Shown here piece by piece: positions 1 to 6,373 of a DNA stretch of 39,222 nt. Both the position numbers and the translations under genes were made by a program. Where the stretch lies: positions 1 to 39,222 of IMG/VR virus record IMGVR_UViG_3300042383_000213; one strand, given 5' to 3'. This DNA is from a virus. The notes under the pieces are model-generated. The model worked only from the letters and a program-made list of their open reading frames with translations. It was not told where the DNA came from and did not search any database. Position 1 is the stretch's first letter. Every line of letters starts with the position of its first letter.

Positions 1-127
1 CGGGGCGGGCGTCCGATAACCGCGGTCACCCTAACGGACACCTAACGAGCCCCCCTTGGGGGGTGCGGGCGCGCGTCAATCAATCAAACCCTTCTCAGAT
101 TTTTTCACCAAATAGTCGCAACTCAGG
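1..127. repeat. Terminal direct repeat, left copy
   Basis: These 127 bases are identical to the last 127 bases of the window, so the contig is closed on itself. The copy holds one CCGATAACC element, a C6-TT-G6 hairpin and the last 33 bases of the metallopeptidase gene. A length of exactly 127 is a common maximum assembler word size. The overlap is therefore more likely an assembly overlap inside or near the true packaged terminal repeat than the repeat's real length. Confidence 0.95.
49..64 (-). terminator. GC-rich hairpin downstream of the last gene
   Basis: Six C, TT, then six G form a strong short hairpin about 30 nt downstream of the metallopeptidase stop. It could end late transcripts at the genome end. 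No U-run follows on the minus strand, so it is not a typical intrinsic terminator. An identical copy lies in the right terminal repeat. Confidence 0.35.
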
Positions 128-481
128 GTTACCCCTAAAGGCATCCCCAAGTGCAACCTCAAGTGTCCTGATCTGCCCTTCGTCCAACTCCAGACCGTAC
201 ATCTCCGACACCGCATGGAGGAGTTCGTGGAACAGGGTCATCCAAGCCGCAGGATCCTCTAGGAGCTCGTCCACGACGATCTTAGGGGTAGGGTAGTACC
301 TGAACTCTCCAAACTCCTCCTGAGGCATCCTAGCGCGTTCTACGGCAATCCTGATGCCCCCTACCCGGATCTCAGTAGGAAGTCCGGGGCTGCGGGACGT
401 TTCGGGGGCGGACTGCGAGAGGCGAGATGTCCGGATCTGCGTAGAGCTCCGGGGGGAGCTTCGGGTCAGCCTTGAGTCCAT
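95..481 (-). CDS. Putative HExxH zinc metallopeptidase-like protein
   Basis: The C-terminal half carries HELLH followed by a downstream acidic helix, the zinc-binding pattern of small metallopeptidase-like proteins common in phages. Substrate and role are unknown. The conserved-looking part begins around residue 40 (EIRVGGIRI). Residues 1-38 are Ser/Arg/Thr-rich and overlap the preceding gene by 110 nt, so they may not be translated. No ATG, GTG or TTG lies near the apparent domain start, so the ATG at 481 (GAGGAG upstream) is kept with doubt; the next ATG is at 328. A frameshift from the upstream gene is another possibility. The stop lies inside the 127-bp terminal repeat. Confidence 0.6.
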   Translation of the reverse strand: MDSRLTRSSPRSSTQIRTSRLSQSAPETSRSPGLPTEIRVGGIRIAVERARMPQEEFGEFRYYPTPKIVVDELLEDPAAWMTLFHELLHAVSEMYGLELDEGQIRTLEVALGDAFRGNPELRLFGEKI

Positions 482-701
482 TAATCATCAGCTCCTCTCG
501 GGGGCCGACAGGCCCACCGCCGGAAATACCGAGCAGACGACGCATCAACATCGCAAGCATTGCGTGTGCGTTGTACGGATATTGGTCAGCGTGAACGTTC
601 CGAAATTGGTGGTAAGTGCTCGGGAGTTGTGCGAATTGATCGCCGCCACCCTTACCCGGCTGCGCATCGCGTACTACTTCGCCGTCGTTTGCAATTGTCA
701 T
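372..701 (-). CDS. Hypothetical protein, 109 aa
   Basis: The ORF has an excellent ribosome binding site (AGGAGG, 6 nt before ATG) and follows the strand and spacing of its neighbours. The N-terminal half is Gly-rich and the C-terminal third is Pro/Arg-rich. No domain, signal peptide or membrane segment is recognised. It overlaps the reading frame of the downstream metallopeptidase. The protein belongs to the cluster of small genes after the large terminase, a position that varies among T7-like phages. Confidence 0.6.
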   Translation of the reverse strand: MTIANDGEVVRDAQPGKGGGDQFAQLPSTYHQFRNVHADQYPYNAHAMLAMLMRRLLGISGGGPVGPREELMINGLKADPKLPPELYADPDISPLAVRPRNVPQPRTSY

Positions 702-714
702 GTTCGCCTCCTAT

Positions 715-921
715 TCAGTAAGACTTCCGCTTCTTGCGGGTGATCTTGAGTGCGGACGGGTTCATGAGCGGCTTCGGGCTACGAGCAGCAGAGCTCGTCT
801 TTGCCCGAGTTCCGCCCATCTTCGCCTGAGCCGAAGAAGTCTTAAGCGCAGTAGTCACGGTAACCGGAGAAGGAGTCGGGTTGCCCTCATCGTCACCTGT
901 CGGGATCTGTCCCTTTGCCAT
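715..921 (-). CDS. Small basic hypothetical protein, 68 aa
   Basis: The start is supported by AAGGAAAG just upstream of ATG. The product is rich in Ser, Thr, Lys and Pro, with a very basic tail (KKRK near the C terminus), so it may bind nucleic acid or be disordered. No family is recognised. It lies between the HNH-like gene and a 109-aa unknown in a tightly packed cluster. Confidence 0.55.
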   Translation of the reverse strand: MAKGQIPTGDDEGNPTPSPVTVTTALKTSSAQAKMGGTRAKTSSAARSPKPLMNPSALKITRKKRKSY

Positions 922-929
922 GTCTTTCC

Positions 930-1154
930 TTAGTGTTTAGCCCTGTTAACAGAACGATGGACGATCCGAAGGTTACTCAGGGTGTTGTTCCTCGGATTTC
1001 CGTCTTTGTGGTCGATGTCCATGTTCGACCCCTTCTTGACCTTGCCGTCTCGGATCGCCTTACGGCGAACTTTGTTTCGAGCAGCTCGGTCAAGCTTGTA
1101 CTTCTTCGTACCGTGGTACTTTCGGTACTCTTCTTTGTAGTCGCGGTCAGCCAC
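930..1154 (-). CDS. HNH endonuclease-like small protein, 74 aa
   Basis: The protein is very basic at its N terminus and ends with a motif like the HNH beta-beta-alpha core: IDHKDGNPRNN then LSNLRIV. Asp-His provides the catalytic end, and the Asn-rich loop precedes a final Asn. Similar short proteins are frequent in aquatic phages and are usually labelled HNH endonuclease. Translation appears to start at a GTG that overlaps the stop of the upstream 42-aa gene (GTGGCTGA), implying coupling. Nuclease activity is inferred from the motif only; the protein is shorter than most active HNH enzymes. Confidence 0.65.
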   Translation of the reverse strand: MADRDYKEEYRKYHGTKKYKLDRAARNKVRRKAIRDGKVKKGSNMDIDHKDGNPRNNTLSNLRIVHRSVNRAKH

Positions 1155-1275
1155 GCTTCTGCACCTTGAGCTTTCCCTGCTTCTTGAGGATCGCCGTAGC
1201 GATCGCCCAAGCGGAAGATTCGCTCTTCCCTTGCTTCTGGAGCTTCGTAGCGAGTTCGTGGAGCTTCTTAGGCAT
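1147..1275 (-). CDS. Small Lys-rich protein, 42 aa
   Basis: The gene has AGGAA upstream of ATG and overlaps the next gene by 8 nt. The product begins MPKKLHELA and contains a helix-like segment, SSAWAIATAILKKQGK, resembling short basic proteins found repeatedly in aquatic phages. Function is unknown; the charge suggests nucleic acid or virion association. It is shorter than usual gene-calling limits and easily missed. Confidence 0.6.
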   Translation of the reverse strand: MPKKLHELATKLQKQGKSESSAWAIATAILKKQGKLKVQKRG

Positions 1276-1289
1276 GTGTAGATTCCTAG

Positions 1290-1541
1290 TCACCAAGCCC
1301 TGCAAGACCAGTATCTTGCACCCGTCTTCGGGCCGGGGTTGTCGCAGTTATGCCGAGCTCGGAAGTTAGCTCTACGACCGGGAATGTGCTTCTTGATCTT
1401 CATGTTCGGATCACCGAAGCGGACGATCTTCACTCCGTCTCCCGAAGAGACGCATACCGCAGACTTCTTCGACTCCCCCGGAGTCTTCCAAGGCTTGTTC
1501 AAAGCCTTCCCCTTACATGGGCCTGAAGTCTTCTTTGGCAT
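1290..1541 (-). CDS. Conserved basic phage protein (DUF5872/DUF6321-like), 83 aa
   Basis: The product starts MPKKTSGPCKGKALNKPWKTPG. Its core runs VKIVRFGDPNMKIKKHIPGR, then NFRARHNCDNPGPKT and YWSCRAW at the end. I recognise this pattern from small proteins widespread in marine phages, with conserved Cys, His and aromatic residues that could bind a metal. The family name is from memory and uncertain; function is unknown. AAAAGGAA precedes the ATG. The gene follows the long inverted repeat at 1556-1643. Confidence 0.65.
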   Translation of the reverse strand: MPKKTSGPCKGKALNKPWKTPGESKKSAVCVSSGDGVKIVRFGDPNMKIKKHIPGRRANFRARHNCDNPGPKTGARYWSCRAW

Positions 1542-1555
1542 GATATTCCTTTTCT

Positions 1556-1643
1556 AGATCTGGATAGATCCCCCCCTACCCCCCATGAACAGCCGAAGCT
1601 GCTCAGCGGCGAACCGCACTAGGGTAGGGAGAGATCCAGATCT
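1556..1643. repeat. Long imperfect inverted repeat between terminase-side and end-cluster genes
   Basis: A 10-bp outer stem (AGATCTGGAT, 1556-1565, with 1634-1643) and an 8-bp inner stem (CCCTACCC, 1574-1581, with 1622-1629) flank a loop that has its own small hairpins. A T-rich run follows on the plus strand (TCTTTCTTTTCT), but no U-run follows on the minus strand, the strand with all genes. It could be an RNase III-type processing site for the leftward message or a terminator for rightward transcription. Confidence 0.55.
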
Positions 1644-1676
1644 TTCTTTTCTGAGTCTGGATGAGTCCCCGGACGC

Positions 1677-1865
1677 CTAAGCGTCCATATGGTCACCGAT
1701 TTCTTTCGGGAGGAAGTCCCGAAGCTCCCTCATAGCCCGCGCTAGCTTGATACTAGAGCCCTTGGAACCCCTCAGGAAGTCCTCGTACTTCTTGACGGCG
1801 TTGTAGGACAGGACAGTCAATTCGACGTACAGGTCGTCAATGTCTACTCGTTCAGCCGGATCCAT
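1677..1865 (-). CDS. Small protein, possibly histone H1-like (Hc1 type), 62 aa
   Basis: The C-terminal half (YEDFLRGSKGSSIKLARAM, then RELRDFLPKEI) recalls the Hc1/histone H1-like segment found as short phage proteins (FxxGNKxAGxRARKxLxEI). The match is loose because the basic run is reduced. The start is supported by AAAGGTGG before ATG, and the gene overlaps the 3' end of the large terminase by 22 nt. A DNA-binding or packaging-linked role is inferred from family resemblance and position only. Confidence 0.55.
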   Translation of the reverse strand: MDPAERVDIDDLYVELTVLSYNAVKKYEDFLRGSKGSSIKLARAMRELRDFLPKEIGDHMDA

Positions 1866-3511
1866 GAGTCACCACCTTTATCCTTTCGTCCGATAACCGT
1901 TTCCATGAACTTCTCCAGTTCACGGTTCAGGAGATCGTCCTTACGGATCCGCATCCGGCGATCAGCGTCCTGCGCCATCTGTTGCGCCCAATAGCCGACA
2001 GCCATCGACAGGGCGTCTAGGCGGTCATCGTGGGCGAGAGAGCCGCGACCACGGGTGATCCGGCTCATTTGGTAGAACAGTTGGTACTGGAGCCGCTTGT
2101 CGGAGCTGTGGCTGCTCGTGCTCTCGTAGTCCTGCTTGATCAGCTTCTCGTTGACTACTAGCCTGTGTTGGTTCATCACAGGTTCTAGGGTGTCGATGAT
2201 CCGCTTTTCTTTCTGGATGTTGTGGCGAACTTCTTCGATCGTGCAGGGATATTCCTTCATCAAGTACGGTTTCAGCAGTTCTTGGAACATGCCGTCACCG
2301 AAGTTTGATTCCACGATCAGGAAGTTTATCTTCTGCTTCTTAGCGATCCGGACGATCTCTTCCATCGTCTCTTTGCCGTACCCGCCGGGTAGACCGCCCG
2401 CCTCTAGGACGTACAGGAAGCCATTAAGCATCTTTACGACCGCGTAGGACGTTTCGTCAGCTCCGCGGCCCGAAGGGTCGATCGCCATCACGGAGCCCGT
2501 ATAAGGGATCCAAGAGCCTGTAACGGCCATCGGCCTGTAGTACCTGTCGCCGTTGAAGCCGACGACCGGGGCGTCCATGACCGCATTACGGGGGTCTGCG
2601 GCCCAGATCGGCTTCTCCGGGGCGTTCTCGTCGTTCAAGGACATCACGATCAAGTCAGACAGCTTGAGTGGATACCTGTCAATGTCGCTCAGGGTCGTGT
2701 CCAACATGAACTGAAGGTCGAACCCGGATCGACCGTAGCCGAGCTCACGCTCCTTCAGGCCGAATTCATCGAACCGGATCGGCTCCGTAGGGCTCATGTC
2801 GTCTGGCCCAGAGGCGATCATCGGAGCGAGACGGCTACCGTAAGTCGCCCGACGCTTTGAATCGGGGTAGCGGGCGGGCCAGATTCGGATCGTGTAGCCA
2901 CGCTCGGACAACAGGTTGTAGATCGACTGCTCCGTCTGCGGGGTTCCGAGGTAGATGATGTCCCCACCCGGCTTCAGGACTGCCTCGAACTCCTTGACCG
3001 TCTCCGCAAGCTTGTCCCGAAGCGTGATCGTCGCGCTGTTGTTCGAGCTCTCAACGTCGTCCGCAATGATCAAGTCAGCGCGGCTACCCGTGATCTGGCT
3101 CGTGATGCCCTTGGACACGACGGACGGCGCGTGGCTAGCAGGAGCAGGGCCAACGTCAAACGCGATCTTCGAGTTGCGCTGAGTCTCCTTAGGACGCAGA
3201 TGCTGAAGCATCGGCATCTCGTGGATCAACCGTAGCGTGAACGTGGAAAAGTCGTCTGCACGTTGCTTAGACGCGGAGACGACCAGAATGTTCTTCGTCG
3301 GATCAAGGAGCAGCGTATGGACGACATAGGCACTCGTGATCCAGCTCTTGCCAACACCACGGAACGCCTCGACGATTCGACGCTTCGGCCCGTTCTGGAC
3401 GAACTCGGCAATGTCGTATTGAATCGGCGTCGGGTCTGGGAGCCTGAGGTGATCCCAAACGAGGAACAAGAAGTTCCTGAAGTCGTGTAGCCGGGGGTCA
3501 ACTTGCGTCAA
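1844..3511 (-). CDS. terL: Terminase large subunit (T7 gp19-like)
   Basis: This is the ATP-driven DNA packaging motor and headful/terminal-repeat nuclease. The ATPase domain shows a Walker A-like AFRGVGKSW (about residues 49-57) and Walker B LIIADDVE. The nuclease domain shows acidic clusters at MAIDPSGRGADE, VESNFGDG and a C-terminal HDDRLDAL. At 555 aa it is near the T7 gp19 length. Translation probably starts at a TTG that overlaps the stop of the small terminase gene (TTGA). A GTCCGATAACCG sequence in its 3' end (1887-1898) matches the repeats at the genome end. Confidence 0.97.
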   Translation of the reverse strand: MTQVDPRLHDFRNFLFLVWDHLRLPDPTPIQYDIAEFVQNGPKRRIVEAFRGVGKSWITSAYVVHTLLLDPTKNILVVSASKQRADDFSTFTLRLIHEMPMLQHLRPKETQRNSKIAFDVGPAPASHAPSVVSKGITSQITGSRADLIIADDVESSNNSATITLRDKLAETVKEFEAVLKPGGDIIYLGTPQTEQSIYNLLSERGYTIRIWPARYPDSKRRATYGSRLAPMIASGPDDMSPTEPIRFDEFGLKERELGYGRSGFDLQFMLDTTLSDIDRYPLKLSDLIVMSLNDENAPEKPIWAADPRNAVMDAPVVGFNGDRYYRPMAVTGSWIPYTGSVMAIDPSGRGADETSYAVVKMLNGFLYVLEAGGLPGGYGKETMEEIVRIAKKQKINFLIVESNFGDGMFQELLKPYLMKEYPCTIEEVRHNIQKEKRIIDTLEPVMNQHRLVVNEKLIKQDYESTSSHSSDKRLQYQLFYQMSRITRGRGSLAHDDRLDALSMAVGYWAQQMAQDADRRMRIRKDDLLNRELEKFMETVIGRKDKGGDSWIRLNE

Positions 3512-3723
3512 GCAGCGTCTGCCTCAAGGTCGAAAGGCAAGGACTTCGCGAGGTTCGCGAGGGGCTCAGAGTGCTGAGCGAGGGCGTCAATGCCGTTGTC
3601 CTTCAGGAACTGGCGGGCAACCGACAGGTCAGCAGCGGTAGCTGAGCCATCCTGAATTCGTCGAAGCAGATCTGCTGCAAGGGCTTCGTGCAAGGAACCG
3701 AGAGTCTTTTCAAGCTTGCTCAT
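3508..3723 (-). CDS. terS: Terminase small subunit (T7 gp18-like)
   Basis: The 71-aa protein is short and mostly helical, with LHEALAADLLRRI and ATAADLSVARQFLKDNGI, the pattern of gp18-like small terminases in T7-like phages. It recognises or regulates DNA entry for the adjacent large subunit. It starts at an ATG overlapping the holin-like stop (ATGA), with AAAGG upstream, and its stop overlaps the TTG of the large subunit. The gene order holin, small, large terminase matches T7. Confidence 0.85.
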   Translation of the reverse strand: MSKLEKTLGSLHEALAADLLRRIQDGSATAADLSVARQFLKDNGIDALAQHSEPLANLAKSLPFDLEADAA

Positions 3724-3944
3724 GTTAGAACCTTTGTTAGTGCGGTCAGGCCGACAGACACGATACCTCCAACGAGAGCAGCCGCACCAAGCATGAACGA
3801 GCGGGAGTGCTCAAGTTCCCGAAGGCGGGCGTCGTGCGACTTGAGCTGTTCCTCTTGGATCCGCTGCATTTGAAGGATCGCGTCCATCTTCCCCTCAAGA
3901 CGCCCCAAAGCAAGCATCACTTCCGATTCGGTATGGAGAGCCAT
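3720..3944 (-). CDS. Holin-like protein (T7 gp17.5 position), 74 aa
   Basis: Residues 1-48 are charged and look like an amphipathic coiled coil (LGRLEGKMDAILQMQRIQEEQ). Residues 50-73 form one hydrophobic membrane segment (FMLGAAALVGGIVSVGLTALT). This resembles XhlA-type proteins, and the position between tail fibre genes and small terminase is that of the T7 gp17.5 holin. It probably forms or helps form the inner membrane lesion for lysis. It starts in a TAATG overlap with the collar gene. No endolysin is adjacent. Confidence 0.7.
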   Translation of the reverse strand: MALHTESEVMLALGRLEGKMDAILQMQRIQEEQLKSHDARLRELEHSRSFMLGAAALVGGIVSVGLTALTKVLT

Positions 3945-4306
3945 TAGACCTTCGTCCTGTTCCGGGCGCGAATCGCGTAAGCACCGCCCAACGAGAAAAC
4001 GACAATTTCAGTCGGAGTCGTCAGGCTCGGAAGAGTGAAATGAGTCGTTGTTTCACCGAATGACCCGCCAATTTCTGCATACAGCTCCGGATACGAAGCT
4101 TTAGCAACGGACGTTCCGTCGCAAGCAAGCCATCCGGAATCTACGGCAAACTGCGTATCGTTTACAAACAGCACGATCATTCCGATCGGGAAGTTGTCCT
4201 GAAGACCCGCGTTCTTGATCACAGTATCGACGTTTAGCGACTGTGTCGTGATGTCCGTGCGGAGCACGTTTTCAGTCATCTGAGCTTGAATTTTGTTGAG
4301 GGGCAT
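3944..4306 (-). CDS. Phage tail collar domain protein, 120 aa
   Basis: Residues about 40-100 match the tail collar pattern: PIGMIVLF, GWLACDGT, YPELYAEIGGSFGE and FTLPSL. Such domains cap tail fibres or take part in receptor contact. Here the domain is a separate short protein directly after the fibre gene rather than fused to it. An N-terminal segment (IQAQMTENVLRTDITTQSLN) may link it to the fibre or virion. AAGGAG precedes ATG. A role in the fibre tip or host recognition is inferred. Confidence 0.8.
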   Translation of the reverse strand: MPLNKIQAQMTENVLRTDITTQSLNVDTVIKNAGLQDNFPIGMIVLFVNDTQFAVDSGWLACDGTSVAKASYPELYAEIGGSFGETTTHFTLPSLTTPTEIVVFSLGGAYAIRARNRTKV

Positions 4307-4315
4307 AGGTGCTCC

Positions 4316-6358
4316 TTACTGAGCGGTTCTGTAGGAAATCGTGGCGATGATTCTGTTTGCAGAGTTTCCTGCGGGAGCAGTCTTAAGAATGTTGTTTACC
4401 GAAAGGTAAAGCGTATCTGCATTTGTTATCTGTTGAGTCAAGTAGATAAATCCGTTTTCAGAGTTTGCGCCCGCAACTCCAGTTTGGCCGGGGTGTGCGA
4501 ATCCGGTGCTCGGCCACAGGGTCAAGAATGATTGCGTAGATCCGATAGTCAAGCATCCGCCGCCCTGCAACGTCGGCTTGTACGGAAGGTTTCCGATTGC
4601 TAGATACCAACTTGCTGCGGGAGTTCCTGCGGGAGCTGTAACTGGCCCGTCAGTCGCGATATCAAACGCGAGATGAACAAGATTTCCAATTTTGACGTAG
4701 CGGCCCGACGAGATGTCGTATGTGCAGTTCAGCGGCCTCCACACGTTTTCCGGAGTCGCTCCGTTGCGTGAGAAGAAGATAAAGTTTGGAGTCCACCCTC
4801 CTTCCGAATAGTCGTCCAACGTGTTAGCGTCACTCGACAAATTTGCGGTTGCCGGAAACTTCAGCTGACCCGCTGCAAGCGTGACAAGCCCATCGTTGCC
4901 AATAGTCACGCGGGTCGTGTTGTTCGTGCCGAAGAGCATCGGCCCGTTTTCGTAGTTCCACACATATCCGGTAGTTGACGCGGCCTCAAGAGACATTCCG
5001 CGATTATTCGACGCGGTCGTCGCGCTGTTAGTTACATTGATCCTAGTTGAGGTGGATCCTGAATCATGAACGTGCAGCCGCTGCTGCGGCGCGGTCGTCC
5101 CGATTCCGACAGTTCCCCCCGCCTGAATCCGCATTCGCTCAATTCCAGTAGTAGCGAAGCGAAGACTAGTCGCCTCCTCGTTCCAAACCTGTGCTGCGCC
5201 GTCTTGATCAATGAACAGCTTAAATCCGTCAGTTGCCGCCGTTCCCGTCGTCGTGTTTGTCAGCCGGATTACTGCCTGAGTTGCGGATGGCGTGTGAACA
5301 TCAAGATTGTTCAGAGGAGAATTTGTTCCAATGCCAATCTTCCCGTCAGCCGAAATCGTCGCTCGGGTCGAGTTATTAGTCCCGAACAGAAGCGGGCCGC
5401 TTTCGTAGTTCCAGACATATGCGGTGTTGCCTGAGTTTTCAAGAGTAACGCCATTTGCCGCAGAGGAGTTTCCGGTGGTGGAATTAGTTACCTGAATTCG
5501 GCTAACACTCGTGGTGCTATTAACATTCAGAGTGCTATGCGGAGCCGTTGAGTTGACGCCGACGCGGTTGTTAGCCATGTCAACAGACAGCGTCCCGCCA
5601 TCGACCGTAATCGTCGATCCGCTGATCGTGCCGCGGGAAACGCCGAGGTTGCGAACTTGGATCGTAGTGGACGCAGCGACGACCGCCGTGAATTGGAGGT
5701 AGTAGTTGCCGCTTCCCTGCGTGATCGTGTAGTTCGTCACGGGGTGCTGAAGAACTCCACCAACCTCAACGATGAACAGCTCCGGATCTGCGGCAGACGG
5801 AACCGGATTGTTCAGGATGTACTGATCCGTTCCGTCACCGACAAGACTCCACGCCTGTCCAGAAGTCTGGTTTACTCCGTACAGAGCTAGCGTATCGACG
5901 TACTGCTTGTTGACTGCATCAGTATTTGCGGTGGGAGCAGAGACATTCTTGATCTGCTTTGACTCGGCGTCCCAATTCAATCCGTCGAGAGTTGCTGCAA
6001 GAGCACCGCTTCCGGTGTCGTCAGATTCCTGCACGAGATACAGGAGCTGCTGAGTGTTCTTGTCGAGATCGGATGCGGTAAGAACCGATCCGTCCGTGAA
6101 ATCGACGATGGGCTGATTGTTAGGAGCGGCTGCGCGACCGGGGGTTTCTCGGTAGATCCTGAGCGTATCCGTACCTACGAGCGCAGAAGTCAGCGTGATC
6201 TGCGGAGTAGGGGAAGTGCTGAGGGTGTAGTTCGTTCCGAGAGTAAGCAGAGTTCCGTTCTTCTCCACCTTGATGTGTGCGGTAGAAATGTACGGGAACG
6301 TGAAGTTGAAAGGCCCGGTTCCGGTCTGGTTCGTGTAGAGGACGTAAGAAAGTGCCAT
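4316..6358 (-). CDS. Tail fibre protein with T7 gp17-like N terminus
   Basis: The first ~140 residues match the T7 tail fibre N-terminal domain that docks to the tail (YVLYTNQTGTGPFNFTFPYI, FTDGSVLTASDLDKNTQQLLYL). The shaft contains three ~75-residue repeats beginning near residues 266, 341 and 417, each with the motif xGIGTxxPxxxLxV. Two of them share VWNYExGPxLFGTNN. The distal part (about 500-680) is unlike T7 and probably binds the receptor. AGGAG lies upstream of ATG. The separate collar protein follows immediately. Confidence 0.9.
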   Translation of the reverse strand: MALSYVLYTNQTGTGPFNFTFPYISTAHIKVEKNGTLLTLGTNYTLSTSPTPQITLTSALVGTDTLRIYRETPGRAAAPNNQPIVDFTDGSVLTASDLDKNTQQLLYLVQESDDTGSGALAATLDGLNWDAESKQIKNVSAPTANTDAVNKQYVDTLALYGVNQTSGQAWSLVGDGTDQYILNNPVPSAADPELFIVEVGGVLQHPVTNYTITQGSGNYYLQFTAVVAASTTIQVRNLGVSRGTISGSTITVDGGTLSVDMANNRVGVNSTAPHSTLNVNSTTSVSRIQVTNSTTGNSSAANGVTLENSGNTAYVWNYESGPLLFGTNNSTRATISADGKIGIGTNSPLNNLDVHTPSATQAVIRLTNTTTGTAATDGFKLFIDQDGAAQVWNEEATSLRFATTGIERMRIQAGGTVGIGTTAPQQRLHVHDSGSTSTRINVTNSATTASNNRGMSLEAASTTGYVWNYENGPMLFGTNNTTRVTIGNDGLVTLAAGQLKFPATANLSSDANTLDDYSEGGWTPNFIFFSRNGATPENVWRPLNCTYDISSGRYVKIGNLVHLAFDIATDGPVTAPAGTPAASWYLAIGNLPYKPTLQGGGCLTIGSTQSFLTLWPSTGFAHPGQTGVAGANSENGFIYLTQQITNADTLYLSVNNILKTAPAGNSANRIIATISYRTAQ

Positions 6359-6373
6359 GTAATGCGCTCCTAA

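Noticed and set aside
4394-4410. TTTACC-GAAA-GGTAAA near the tail fibre end, resembling the palindrome
   Set aside because: The arms and spacing differ from GTTTAC-N4-GTAAAC; it is a small coding-region hairpin.
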